Shown: positions 33,711 to 42,579, counted from the first letter of the stretch. The stretch is 64,000 nucleotides of DNA from DATEPR01 sp963780635 (GCA_963780635.1 CAWACW010000018.1:62001-126000), one strand, 5' to 3'. A program made the numbers and translations. The notes: generated by a model from the letters alone, not told the origin.

Positions 33711-35483
33711 CGGATCGGCAGTGGTGCGGTCGCACAGGACCTGCTGCACCAGCGCCGTGCGAGTGCCTGCCCTGGCCACCCGGCGCCAGAACAGGTGATC
33801 CTCCATGCCCTCCAGCAACGGGTCCTCGGTCCAGCCGCCGAACTCCGTGATCAGGGCGCGGCTGACCAGGTAACCGCTGCCCAGGTAGGGGAGTCGCGCC
33901 AGCCTGCGGTCCTCCGGCGGCAGCGCACCCACCAGGCCGTCGACCGGGTCGCCGACCGGGCAGTGCACCACCCGCGCGCCGTCCCCGGTGGCCGCGACGA
34001 ACCGCGCCAGCAGGTGCGGTGACGCGCGCAGCCCGGCATCCAGCACGAGCAGCCAGTCCGCTGTGGACTCGGCGAGCATTTCGTTGCGGGACAGGCCACG
34101 CCCGACCGGAAGCTCGTGCAGCAGGAGCCGTTCAGCGGCGAGTCCGCGGCCCGCGACGACGCCGTCGTGGCAGACGAACACCTGGCCGGGCCGGGTCGTG
34201 CCGATGGCCAGGTCGCGGACGAGTTCGTCCGGGTCGGGTTCGGCAGGCCGGCGCACGATCAGCACGTCGACGTCGGCCCGAGGCCGGTCGTCGAACAACG
34301 CGACCGCGCCGGTGGGCTGCCACTGCCTGGCTCCGTTGCGGCGTGCGGCCACGGTGTCGGCGACGGCCAGCGTCGCGGCCGTGCCGTCCTGTTCGCTCAC
34401 CGGGCGGCCCAGCGAGGCGACCCCGGCGAACCGGGGATGCCAGGACGGCGTGTCCACAGCGAGCGGGCGCTCAGCGGTCGGCACCGGATCGGCCTGTTCC
34501 CGCCGTGTCCCGGATGGTGTCGTCCCGGGTGGTGTCGTCCCCGATGGCGTCGTGGTGCGACGGAGCAGGTCCGTGGCGAGCTTGATCAGCGCGGCGGCGG
34601 GCTCGCGCATGTCCAACGTGGTCCGGACGAACTCGTAGGCCGCCGTGCGCAGCGTGTGTATCCGGTCGGGTTGCCGGGCCAGCGCCGCGGCCACCGCACC
34701 CAGCGACTCCGCCCGCGTCATCACGAGATGATCACCCGGCACCAGCGGGGCGACGTCGACGGAGGTCTCGGTGAGCACCACGCAGCCGTTGCAGATCGCC
34801 TCCAGCACCCGCACCCACTCCAGCGCGCGGGACTGTTCGCGGTGCAGGTTGATCAGTAGCCGCGAGCCGGCCAGGTGCTCGTGCTTCGTCCTGCCCGGCA
34901 GGAAGTCCACCCGGGCCGGTCCCATCGGTTCGTGCGGCGGGGTGAGCAACCGGACCCGCAGCTGGTCCAGATCGGGGGCGTAGTCGCGCAGCAGTATCGA
35001 GCGCCGCCGTTCCGCGGTGCCGAGGTAGGTGACGTCGACCTCGCGCGGATGGTCCGGGTCGCCGCCCCAGCGGTCCCACAGTGGGCTGTAGCCGAGCTGG
35101 AAGTGCTCCACCGCGAAGCCGCGCGCGCGCAGTTCCGCCGCCGAGTCGACGTTGATGTCCATGGCGCCACCCAGTTCGGGCAGCAGCGCCGCGGTGCGCT
35201 CGAACGTCGCCGTGCCCGGGTGCTCGACGCAGAACCCGATCGTGCGCCTGCGCTGTTGCTGCGACGGCCGGTCGGCTTCCGGAGTGACGACGAAGTACTC
35301 GTGCGGTACCACCACGTACACCGTGTCGGGCGCGGCGGCGGGATAGCGGCCGACGACCGTCCTGACCCGGCCGCCCGCCCGGCGTACCGCGTCGGCGACG
35401 ACCTCCAGCAGTTCGTCCATGAACACCGAGCCGCCGACCGCGGAGACGAAACACAGCTCGGGTGTCGCCTTGGCTGTGGTCAC
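33630..35483 (-). CDS. Two-domain glycosyltransferase (GT1-like N-terminus plus GT2-like C-terminus)
   Basis: 617 residues. The N-terminal half (1-305) resembles CgeB/group-1 glycosyltransferases: HLAGSRLLINLHREQSRALE, then WVRVLEAICNGCVVLTETSV, the typical acidic EAxxxG donor-site region. A Pro/Thr linker follows (TTTPSGTTPPGTTPSGTRR). The C-terminal half (about 400-600) is GT2-like: DVLIVRRPAEPD, STADWLLVLDAGLRASPH (the position of the DxD metal motif) and YLGSGYLVSRALITEFGGW. GTG at 35483 overlaps the coiled-coil gene. Last gene of the operon; its 3' end is tandemly duplicated. Acceptor sugar unknown. Confidence 0.82.
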   Translation of the reverse strand: MTTAKATPELCFVSAVGGSVFMDELLEVVADAVRRAGGRVRTVVGRYPAAAPDTVYVVVPHEYFVVTPEADRPSQQQRRRTIGFCVEHPGTATFERTAALLPELGGAMDINVDSAAELRARGFAVEHFQLGYSPLWDRWGGDPDHPREVDVTYLGTAERRRSILLRDYAPDLDQLRVRLLTPPHEPMGPARVDFLPGRTKHEHLAGSRLLINLHREQSRALEWVRVLEAICNGCVVLTETSVDVAPLVPGDHLVMTRAESLGAVAAALARQPDRIHTLRTAAYEFVRTTLDMREPAAALIKLATDLLRRTTTPSGTTPPGTTPSGTRREQADPVPTAERPLAVDTPSWHPRFAGVASLGRPVSEQDGTAATLAVADTVAARRNGARQWQPTGAVALFDDRPRADVDVLIVRRPAEPDPDELVRDLAIGTTRPGQVFVCHDGVVAGRGLAAERLLLHELPVGRGLSRNEMLAESTADWLLVLDAGLRASPHLLARFVAATGDGARVVHCPVGDPVDGLVGALPPEDRRLARLPYLGSGYLVSRALITEFGGWTEDPLLEGMEDHLFWRRVARAGTRTALVQQVLCDRTTADPVGRPLDLDPHQVWARVNNDFPAIAGN

Positions 35484-35995
35484 GGCTGCTGTGTCTTCTT
35501 GCGGACCGCGCGCAGCGGCGCGGTCACCCGCCAGCTGATGGTCGCGCGCGTCGCGGCGAGTTCGCTCGCCAGTTCGTCGATGCGCTGCCGGTCGGCCGCG
35601 ATCTCGCCCGTACGCGGGAGCGACGGCGCCGGGCCGGTGACCGGGGGCTTGCCCGCCAGCAACAGTTCCGCGTCCAGCAGGCGCAGGCGCAGGTCGTCGC
35701 GCCTGCCGCGGGTCTCGGCGAGTTCGCCACGCAGCGCGTCGCGTTCGGCCCGCGCCGAGGCGAGTTCGGCGCGCAGCGCGTCGGTCGCCTCCCGCACGGC
35801 GTGCCCGACATGCTCGGGGTTGTACTGGGCGAGCAGCCGGTCGCGATCGGCCAGCACGTCACGCAACCCGGCGTCCGCGTCGGTGAGCTGGGCCATCAGC
35901 CGCTCCCGCTCGGCGAGGAACACCACCCGCTCGGCCCGCAGTCTGGTCAGCTCGCCCCGCAACGGGCCGGAAAGGTCGCTGAGGTCTTCGGTCAT
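35480..35995 (-). CDS. Coiled-coil protein with a glycosyltransferase-type linker motif
   Basis: 171 residues, almost entirely heptad-like: RGELTRLRAERVVFLAERER, ELASARAERDALRGELAETR and a second coil near the end. The C-terminus reads RATISWRVTAPLRAVRKKTQ. The SWR(V/L)TAPLR element is often found as a linker in bacterial polysaccharide glycosyltransferases, so this may be a scaffold for its neighbours. ATG at 35995 (TGATG with the GT4 stop, AGGAG 7 nt upstream) was preferred over GTG at 35998. Confidence 0.75.
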   Translation of the reverse strand: MTEDLSDLSGPLRGELTRLRAERVVFLAERERLMAQLTDADAGLRDVLADRDRLLAQYNPEHVGHAVREATDALRAELASARAERDALRGELAETRGRRDDLRLRLLDAELLLAGKPPVTGPAPSLPRTGEIAADRQRIDELASELAATRATISWRVTAPLRAVRKKTQQP

Positions 35996-37629
35996 CACAG
36001 CGCTCCTGCTTCGGTCGGCTCAGCGAGGCCGTACAGCTTGGTCAGCGCCTCGGAGTACTCGGTCACGTAACCGGAGGGGTCGAGCCAGCCGGACAGGTCG
36101 CGGTAGGCCAGCGCGGCGATGTCCCTGCGCTGCTCGACCGGAGTCTCGCAGGCCCGGATCAGGGCCACCGCCAGGGCGTCCACGTCGTTGGGCTCGAACA
36201 GCCAGCCGCTGCGCCCGTCCTTGATGATCTCCCTCGCGCCGAACACGTCACTGGCCACGACCGGGATGCCGCAACACACGGCCTCCAGGATGGATCTGGG
36301 CAGCGACTCGATGTCGGAGCTGTTCACGAACAGGTCGGCCGCGCGCAGCCACGGCGTCGGATCGCGCTGCATGGGCACGAGTTCGACGCTGTCGGACAGC
36401 CCGGTGCGCTCGACGAGCTCGGACATGGCCAGCCCGAACGGTGACGGGTGGTGGCCCACGACGGCGAGCGTGACCGCCGGATACTGCCTGCGGACCATCT
36501 CCATCGCGGCGATGAGCGCTGCCTGACCCTTGCGTGGCTCCATGACACCGACGTTGAGCAGGAGCAGCGTGTCGTCGGCGATCCCCAGCGACTTCCGGGC
36601 GCGAGCCCGGTCGCTGGCCGACACGGTGCCGCGGTAACTCGCCATCGGGGTGCCGTAGCGGATGGTCCGGCAGCGCCGCGGATCGGAGTACGGGAGGAAC
36701 ATCTCCCGCGTGGCGTCGGCGACGAACAGCAACTGGTCGGCGTCGGCGAGGCTGCGCTGCCAGCGCTGCCGCAGTACCGGTGCCAGACCGGCCATGCCCC
36801 AGTTGAGGTAGGCGAAGTCGGCCAGTTCGAAGCTCTCGTGCACCACCCAGGCGGTGGGCAGGCCCGCTCGCTTGGCCGCGTCCACCGCGCCGAACAGGCC
36901 GAGCGTGTTGACCATCGCCACCCCGGCGCCGCTGGAGCGGGCGAGCAGTGCCAGCTCGCGGACGTGCCCCTCGTAGTCGGCGACGTCACTCACCCGGTAC
37001 GGGGACGTGCGGTGCACGGCGATGCCCAGCTCGGCGCAGTCGGCGCGCAGCGGACCGTCGATCGGGGTGACCACGGTCGCCGTCCACCCCTGCCTGCCGA
37101 CCAGCCCGGACAGTAACTCCTGCAGCCACAGTTGCCCGCCACCGATCGACAGGCTGTGCGTGAACACGAGCACGTGCCTCGGATCGGTGGGCACGGTGAC
37201 CCTGGCCAGCACGCGCTCGGTGTCGGTGGCGAGCTCCTGCGCCAGTTCGGTGTCCGCCGCCTCGCCGCCGGGGTTGTGCAGCGTGACGTAGCGGGTCGGC
37301 GCGGTCCACGGGGCCATGCCGTGACCGGAGAAGGTCACCTGGACCGCCACTTCCCGTTCGGTGCCGGGTGGCAGGTCGACGGCGACCCGCGCCTCGAACC
37401 CGCTGGTGCCTGCCTCGGCGAACTCCGGGAAGGCGGCTTCGACGTCCGTGCGGGGCAGCCGGATCCGCGCCCTGGTCAGCCCGGCACCGGTCACCCGGAC
37501 CTCGACCAGGCTCGGCGCGCGGCCGTCGATCAGTGCCCAGCCGTCGACCAGCAGCAAGTCCCCCGGCACGGTCGACTTCGCCTTCGGCTGGTCGATTTCG
37601 TAGTGCCGCCGCGGCTCCTGCTCGGTCAC
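35995..37629 (-). CDS. GT4-family glycosyltransferase with N-terminal accessory domain
   Basis: 544 residues. Residues 1-125 form a beta-rich accessory domain (LLVDGWALIDGRAPSLVEVR). The GT-B catalytic part begins VLVFTHSLSIGGGQLWLQEL. The donor half has LLLNVGVMEPRKGQAALIAA, FVNSSDIESLPRSILEAVCC (ExxxxxxxE element) and VVASDVFGAREIIKDGRSGW. It is a retaining transferase, probably cytoplasmic. GTG start overlaps the small ORF stop (GTGA); the stop overlaps the coiled-coil start. Substrate unknown. Confidence 0.9.
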   Translation of the reverse strand: MTEQEPRRHYEIDQPKAKSTVPGDLLLVDGWALIDGRAPSLVEVRVTGAGLTRARIRLPRTDVEAAFPEFAEAGTSGFEARVAVDLPPGTEREVAVQVTFSGHGMAPWTAPTRYVTLHNPGGEAADTELAQELATDTERVLARVTVPTDPRHVLVFTHSLSIGGGQLWLQELLSGLVGRQGWTATVVTPIDGPLRADCAELGIAVHRTSPYRVSDVADYEGHVRELALLARSSGAGVAMVNTLGLFGAVDAAKRAGLPTAWVVHESFELADFAYLNWGMAGLAPVLRQRWQRSLADADQLLFVADATREMFLPYSDPRRCRTIRYGTPMASYRGTVSASDRARARKSLGIADDTLLLLNVGVMEPRKGQAALIAAMEMVRRQYPAVTLAVVGHHPSPFGLAMSELVERTGLSDSVELVPMQRDPTPWLRAADLFVNSSDIESLPRSILEAVCCGIPVVASDVFGAREIIKDGRSGWLFEPNDVDALAVALIRACETPVEQRRDIAALAYRDLSGWLDPSGYVTEYSEALTKLYGLAEPTEAGAL

Positions 37630-37805
37630 CGCGTCGCCTTCAACGCCGAGCGCCTCGGCGGCACGCTGAAGTAGTGCTCCTCGTCGCCGCCGTACATCGA
37701 GTCGCCCGGCGCGATCGTTTTGTCCACTGTGGACATGATCCGCCCGGCCTGTTCGGCCAGGCCAGGTCCGACCGCGGTCATCGGCGTCGGCTCACTGACT
37801 CGCAC
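37626..37805 (-). CDS. Small ORF, possibly a remnant of a methyltransferase N-terminus
   Basis: 59 residues from GTG 37805 (51 if ATG 37781). The visible text GDSMYGGDEEHYFSVPPRRS is reminiscent of the start of a class I SAM-dependent methyltransferase family (D..M..G...HYFxVG.SAL), but the frame ends after 11 more residues, before any SAM-binding motif. It either is a short genuine peptide kept by GTGA coupling to the GT4 gene or the leftover of a deleted gene. Similarity is from memory and weak. Confidence 0.5.
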   Translation of the reverse strand: MRVSEPTPMTAVGPGLAEQAGRIMSTVDKTIAPGDSMYGGDEEHYFSVPPRRSALKATR

Positions 37806-39501
37806 GCGCCCTGCCTTCCTCTGCCGGCACCGTCGCACGGTGTCCGTCGCTCACGAATTCGGCGAACCGGCGCCGCAGCGCGGTCCGCAGGTGGTCGGTC
37901 TCCCTGCGCTGCCCGACCCCGCCGCCGGTGACGGAGACGGCCTGGAAGCACGCCTCCCGCTCCAGCGCGTCGTCGACGAAGGCGGGCGACAGTCCAACGA
38001 GGACACCGAGCCAGCCGGCGAGTTCCCACACCGTGGTGCGCTCACCGGCACCGGTCCAGCCTGCCCCGGCGAGCTGGTCGGCGGTGAGCAGCAACCCCCG
38101 CGCGACGACGTCGGCCGGGGTGGCGTCGGACACCTCCCACTCCAGGTCGATCGGCCGCAGCCCGTCCTCGGTGACCAACACGTTGTGCGGCACCAGGTCC
38201 CACAGACCGGGGCGAGGCGTCGTCGCCGCGTCGAGCACGATGTCCCGCCACTGGCCCAGCAGTTCCTCTGCCTGCCAGGGCCGCGCCAGCAGCGTCTCGA
38301 CGACGGTCGGTGCCGGCTGGATCGACTCCCGGTAGGAACGCAACGCGATGGTCCCGCCGTGATCGCCGTTCCCGGAGTCATCGCCGTTCCCGGAGTCATC
38401 GCCCGCTGCCGGGACGAGCTTGGTCCGGGTGACCTCGGCCCCGGTCGCGGTCACCGACACCTCGGCCCGCGTGCACCAGCGGCTGGCCCGGTTGGTGTTG
38501 AAGTAGACCGCGAGCCGATCCGCCGGCCACAGCGACCGCTGGGCCGACTCGGTGCCGGCCAGTACGAGGAAGCTGTTCGGGTTGTCCTCGGCCTGACCGG
38601 CGTCCACCAGTTCGGCCCACAACCGCGCCTCGTCCATCGGCCGGTGCGCGTCCTGGCCCCGGTCCGGGCTCGGCAACACGGGCAGCGACTTGGCCAGGGC
38701 CGGATAGCGGTCCAGCAACTCCGGGGCGAGCACCGCCCTGGTGATCTTGTAGTCCGGGAAGCAGCCGAGCACCGTGTGCACCTCGAACCCGGCCGAGGTC
38801 AGCAACGCCGTGAGCGGCCTGCGGCCGAACGTGCGCGCCTGCCCGCCGCACGGGTAGCCCTGCGGCCCGTCCCACTGCCTGCCGGTGTGGTCCTCCGGGG
38901 CGCCTGCCAGGTACTTCACCCCGAACTGGTTCTCGATGGCCAGGCAGAGCAGCCCACCAGGCGCCAGCCTGCGCCGGATCGCGGTCAGGAAGTCCAGGTA
39001 GGGGCGCTGATCCCGGCTGCCGTCGCCGACGTACTCCAGCACTCCGATGACCACGGCGACGTCGTAGCCCGGCTCGTCCGGCAGGTCGTCGACGGTCCCG
39101 GCGAACACCCGCACGTTCGGCAGGTGCTCGGTCGCCACGGCGGCCACCTCGGCCCGCGCGGGCACCGGTTCGACCGCGTCCACCAGGCCGACCCGCTCGC
39201 CGAGGTACCTGCTGATCGCCCCGCAGCCCGCGCCGATCTCCAGCACGGCGGCGTCCGAGGGCAGTTCCACCGCGCGCAACACGTTGGCCCTGCCCCGGCT
39301 CAGGTGGTACCGCTCGGCCCAGCTACCGGCCGCGAAGTGCAACTCGTCGCTGGTGGAGGAGCGATCCCGGGCCGCGCCCAGGATCGCCTTGACCAACTCC
39401 TCGGCACCATCCAGGTAGTCCAGCCCGCCGCTGTCGCCGAGTTGCCACACACCGCCCCGCACGGGCAGGTCCAGCCGCCGGACAGGCGTGGCGGCAGGCA
39501 T
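37792..39501 (-). CDS. Large SAM-dependent methyltransferase
   Basis: 569 residues. The class I SAM fold lies at about 85-240: AAVLEIGAGCGAISRYLGER is motif I, NVRVFAGTVDDLPDEPGYDV the middle strands, then AIRRRLAPGGLLCLAIENQF. The C-terminal 300 residues are not recognised. They include RSYRESIQPAPTVVETLLAR and LVPHNVLVTEDGLRPIDLEW, which resembles an APH/kinase-type active-site loop (HNxxxxxxxxxxxIDxE). An 18-bp in-frame tandem repeat gives GDDSGNGDDSGNGD. ATG at 39501 overlaps the upstream stop (TAATG). The frame upstream is a shadow of the preceding gene. Confidence 0.82.
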   Translation of the reverse strand: MPAATPVRRLDLPVRGGVWQLGDSGGLDYLDGAEELVKAILGAARDRSSTSDELHFAAGSWAERYHLSRGRANVLRAVELPSDAAVLEIGAGCGAISRYLGERVGLVDAVEPVPARAEVAAVATEHLPNVRVFAGTVDDLPDEPGYDVAVVIGVLEYVGDGSRDQRPYLDFLTAIRRRLAPGGLLCLAIENQFGVKYLAGAPEDHTGRQWDGPQGYPCGGQARTFGRRPLTALLTSAGFEVHTVLGCFPDYKITRAVLAPELLDRYPALAKSLPVLPSPDRGQDAHRPMDEARLWAELVDAGQAEDNPNSFLVLAGTESAQRSLWPADRLAVYFNTNRASRWCTRAEVSVTATGAEVTRTKLVPAAGDDSGNGDDSGNGDHGGTIALRSYRESIQPAPTVVETLLARPWQAEELLGQWRDIVLDAATTPRPGLWDLVPHNVLVTEDGLRPIDLEWEVSDATPADVVARGLLLTADQLAGAGWTGAGERTTVWELAGWLGVLVGLSPAFVDDALEREACFQAVSVTGGGVGQRRETDHLRTALRRRFAEFVSDGHRATVPAEEGRARASQ

Positions 39502-40895
39502 TACTGGGCGGGGAAGGACTGGGTCAACGACACGATCTCCCGCTGGAAGCTCTTGGTCAGCGCCTGGTCGTCGGTGGCCGGCTGCTGGTCGACATTGACC
39601 CAGACCACGTCGTCGCCGCACACCCACAGGCCACGGTCGATCAGGCTCGGCGCCGTGTGCTTCTCGAACACGATCGTCGACGGCACGCCGGGGACCGCCG
39701 GCTTGACGGCGGTCATGCCGTTGTCCTCCTGGTAGTGCTGGATCTGCTGGGCGAGCGAGTCGGCGGCGTCCGCGCTGTCCTGCGGGATCACGATCACCGA
39801 GAAGTAGTCCCGGGTCGGGCCGTACTGGTCGGGCGCCTTGGAGCCGGCCCGCCATGCCACCTGCTGCACGCCGGCCTGGGTGAGCAGGCCGACCACGGTC
39901 TGGTCGGTGACCTGCATCTGCACCAGATCCGACGTGTCGATCAGCTGGCCGCGCGGGTTCACCGTGCCGACGACCGGCGGGATCTGGTCGATCAGCGGCT
40001 CGTCCGGGTTGGCCGGCGTCGGCCTGGGCTTCGGCGTGGTGGTCGTCGGCTTCGCGGTCGGGCCGGCCTGTGGCTGCTGTTTGCCGCCGCCGTGCCCCGA
40101 GGTGAAGTAGTAGACGCCGCCACCGATCAGGACGAGCACGACCACGGCGGCGACGATCGCGATGGTCCGCTTGCCCTTGCCGCCGCCACCGGTCCCGAAG
40201 ACCTCGGGGCCCTGCTTGACGCCCCAGTTGCCGGTCGGACCCAGCGGCGGGAACTCCGACCCGCCCCACGGCGTCGGCTCCTGGCCCTGCCCGCCCTGCC
40301 AGCCGGGACCGTCCGTGTAGTACTGCTGCTGCGCGTTGTAGGCGCCGGGCTGCTGGCCGAACCCCTGCTGGACCACCTGGGTCCGGTCACCGGGACGGCC
40401 CTGGATGGCCTGCGTGCGGTCACCGGTCGCGGGCGAACCGGGCACCACCTGGGTGCGGTCCGCGTCCTGTCCGACCGGGCGCATGGTCTGCGTTTCCTCG
40501 GCGGGGCCGACCGGTTGCTGCTGCTGGGGGCGGGCGGTCTCCCAGCGGAACGGCGGCGGGAAGTAACCCTGGTTGGGCTGCGGCGTACCCGGCGGCGGCG
40601 TGCCGGGCTGCGCGAACCCGGGCGGGGGCGTGCCGGGCGGCGGCGTGCTCGGCTGCGCGAAGCCCGGCGGGGGTGTGCTCGGCTGCGCGAATCCCGGCGG
40701 CGGTGTGGCGGGCTGCGCGAATCCCGGCGGCGGTGTCGACGGCTGCCCGGCAGGAGAACCCTGGGTGCTCTGATCCGGCGTGCCACCGGATGCCTTGGCC
40801 AGCAGCTCGTCCCGACGGCGACGGTAGTCGTCGGCGGAGATCTGCCCCCCGGCGAGCGCGGTGTCGAGCTGATGCAGGTCCTCTTGCCAGGACAT
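39501..40895 (-). CDS. Pro-rich single-pass membrane protein with SHOCT-like N-terminus
   Basis: 464 residues. The N-terminal LHQLDTALAGGQISADDYRR resembles a SHOCT motif. A Pro-rich region with repeated TPPPGFAQPS follows, then Gln-rich sequence with repeated DRTQ(V/A)(V/I). One membrane helix (about 255-277, TIAIVAAVVVLVLIGGGVYY) leads to an extracellular domain of about 185 residues with a Pro/Thr stalk. ATG at 40895 is preceded by GGAGGAG at 5 nt. First gene of the overlapping operon. Function unknown; a secretion or assembly partner for the glycan genes is possible. Confidence 0.8.
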   Translation of the reverse strand: MSWQEDLHQLDTALAGGQISADDYRRRRDELLAKASGGTPDQSTQGSPAGQPSTPPPGFAQPATPPPGFAQPSTPPPGFAQPSTPPPGTPPPGFAQPGTPPPGTPQPNQGYFPPPFRWETARPQQQQPVGPAEETQTMRPVGQDADRTQVVPGSPATGDRTQAIQGRPGDRTQVVQQGFGQQPGAYNAQQQYYTDGPGWQGGQGQEPTPWGGSEFPPLGPTGNWGVKQGPEVFGTGGGGKGKRTIAIVAAVVVLVLIGGGVYYFTSGHGGGKQQPQAGPTAKPTTTTPKPRPTPANPDEPLIDQIPPVVGTVNPRGQLIDTSDLVQMQVTDQTVVGLLTQAGVQQVAWRAGSKAPDQYGPTRDYFSVIVIPQDSADAADSLAQQIQHYQEDNGMTAVKPAVPGVPSTIVFEKHTAPSLIDRGLWVCGDDVVWVNVDQQPATDDQALTKSFQREIVSLTQSFPAQ

Positions 40896-41166
40896 CTGGC
40901 TCCTCCTGTAGTTCTTGAGCACCCGCATTGTCGCTGAGGCGGGTGAGCGCCTTCAAATGAGGTCACACCCCGCTGTGGTCCTCCGAACTGCGACGGCAGA
41001 CACGGTAGTAGCCCACCCCTTTGGGTGACCCCGTGGGAAGGTTGTGCCAATCGTTGCGCTTTCGACGACTTGTTGTGGCCAACGGTTCCTCGGTGGGGTG
41101 GACGGTCCGCGCGGGCACGCGCTTCTCGGCACGCTCGCGCGTCCTGGGCCGTGCGATCCTGTCGGC

Positions 41167-42024
41167 ATGACCGACGCGGGCGAGCGCTCCGACGCGGGCG
41201 CCGCCGCCCGCCGGTACCTGCGCCGCAGGCTGGTCGTCGATGTCGTCCTGCTGGTGCTCGGTGGGCTGCTGCTCGGTACCTGCGTCGGCGGGTTCACCTA
41301 TCTGGCCCGCCAACTCGACCATCTGGCCCGCACCGGCGTGCTCGCCACCGCGACCGCGGTCGCCGCCGACAACACGACCGGTGCGTTCCGGTTCGACCAG
41401 CACGTCGTGGTGTCGTTCCGGGTGAGCGGCGAGGTCGTGTCCGCCAGCCCGTACACCGGCGGTGGCGACGGGTACATCGTCGGCGAGCCAGTGGTGATCG
41501 TCTACGACGCGAACGACCCGTCGCACGCCCAGCTGGCCACCGATCCCAGCTTCGGCCCGGCGGGCACACCGTTCTTCCTGTTCGGCCTGGCCGGTGTGCT
41601 GGTGGCGTTGCCGGGTGCCTACGGCCTGCTGGTGCGCCGGGGAGCGGGCGCCGCGCTGCGCGGCCGGCACCGGCAGGGCACGGCGGTCATGGCGGGCAGG
41701 CGCCGGGTCGTGCTGCGGGAGGACGCCGGTCCGGAACTGCGCGTGCGTGGTCAGTTCCGGCGGCTGCCTGCCGGCGAGGACAGGGCCGTGTGGGCGTACG
41801 GGAATATGGCGCCCAAGGCGATGGTGGTGCTCGTCGACCCGGCGGCGGACGCCGTGCTGTACGGGCGAGTGCCCGAAACTGTGGACGAGGAAGAGGAAAA
41901 CGAGAGCGGACGACGGGATTCGAACCCGCGACCCTCACCTTGGCAAGGTGATGCGCTACCAGCTGCGCTACGTCCGCGTGGACCCGATCCGGCGAGCGGT
42001 CGTGGTCCGTCCAGTGAATCCTAG
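41167..42024 (+). CDS. DUF3592-like membrane protein whose 3' end crosses tRNA-Gly
   Basis: The frame gives 285 residues. Two membrane helices (about 20-42, VVDVVLLVLGGLLLGTCVGG, and about 140-158) flank an extracytoplasmic domain with FRFDQHVVVSFRVSG, as in DUF3592 proteins. A cytoplasmic domain follows to about residue 243 (VDEEEENES). The remaining ~42 codons read the antisense of tRNA-Gly and beyond (GRRDSNPRPSPWQGDALPAA) because no stop occurs first. The native stop may have been lost or the tail may be translated. Confidence 0.75.
   Translation: MTDAGERSDAGAAARRYLRRRLVVDVVLLVLGGLLLGTCVGGFTYLARQLDHLARTGVLATATAVAADNTTGAFRFDQHVVVSFRVSGEVVSASPYTGGGDGYIVGEPVVIVYDANDPSHAQLATDPSFGPAGTPFFLFGLAGVLVALPGAYGLLVRRGAGAALRGRHRQGTAVMAGRRRVVLREDAGPELRVRGQFRRLPAGEDRAVWAYGNMAPKAMVVLVDPAADAVLYGRVPETVDEEEENESGRRDSNPRPSPWQGDALPAALRPRGPDPASGRGPSSES
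41905..41977 (-). tRNA. tRNA-Gly (anticodon GCC)
   Basis: A 73-nt cloverleaf on the minus strand: acceptor GCGGACG (41977-41971) pairs with CGTCCGC (41912-41906), discriminator T. D-loop AGCGCAGCTGGTAGCGC, anticodon stem-loop CACCTTGCCAAGGTG with GCC, T-arm GCGGGTTCGAATCCCGT. CCA is not encoded. It lies inside the 3' end of the opposite-strand DUF3592-like frame. Confidence 0.97.
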
Positions 42025-42428
42025 CCGACGTCCCGGCCCGCGGTCTCCCCGGTGTCCGCGACGGTCGTGACCAGTCGGTCGACCTCGCTCATCCGCTGCC
42101 CCGGCAGTCGCCATTCCCACAGCGGCCGCACCTTCGCCACGACGTCCGGCGGCAGCCAGGCCGCGATGTCCCGGCGCAGCTCCCACTCGTCGAACAGCAG
42201 CTCGTAGAAGCTGACCACCGCGGCGTTGGCGAGGAACTGGCCGGGCTCGTCGAAGCACCAGCGGACGAAACCGTAGATCCGGTCCAGGCTGTCGGTGTCC
42301 CGAGCGCGATGCGCGTCCCACACCAGCGGCAGCAGCTCGCCGAGGAACACGTGAGAGGACCAGTCATGCTCGATGACCGGCGTCAGCGCGGGCAGCAGTT
42401 CCAGCGCCTTGTTCTTCCAGTCGGCCAC
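42021..42428 (-). CDS. Conserved hypothetical protein
   Basis: 135 residues, acidic and helical, rich in Trp: VADWKNKALELLPALTPVIE, YGFVRWCFDEPGQFLANAAV and FYELLFDEWELRRDIAAWLP. No signal peptide or membrane segment. GTG at 42428 was chosen from the start of regular helix; the frame is open to 42653. The composition recalls small actinobacterial proteins with an immunity-like or unknown role; I cannot assign it. tRNA-Gly lies 44 bp downstream. Confidence 0.7.
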   Translation of the reverse strand: MADWKNKALELLPALTPVIEHDWSSHVFLGELLPLVWDAHRARDTDSLDRIYGFVRWCFDEPGQFLANAAVVSFYELLFDEWELRRDIAAWLPPDVVAKVRPLWEWRLPGQRMSEVDRLVTTVADTGETAGRDVG

Positions 42429-42579
42429 GTGGCCAGACAGTACCCACGCCGCGGCCCGGATACCGCATCGGCGCACGGTTCGGTGCCTACCCGTGACCAG
42501 TTCGATACTGTCCGTGACCGTCCGACCGTGTCCCGTGCACGGTGTCCCACCTGGTGGTCGGCTGTGGCATGTTGGGTGG

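Noticed and set aside
39502..40269. N-terminal extension of the methyltransferase frame
   Set aside because: It is the alternate frame of the Pro-rich membrane protein gene; the TAATG junction at 39501 is the natural start.
33630..40895. Natural-product biosynthetic cluster
   Set aside because: No polyketide, nonribosomal, terpene or precursor-peptide genes; the set fits cell-surface glycan work better.
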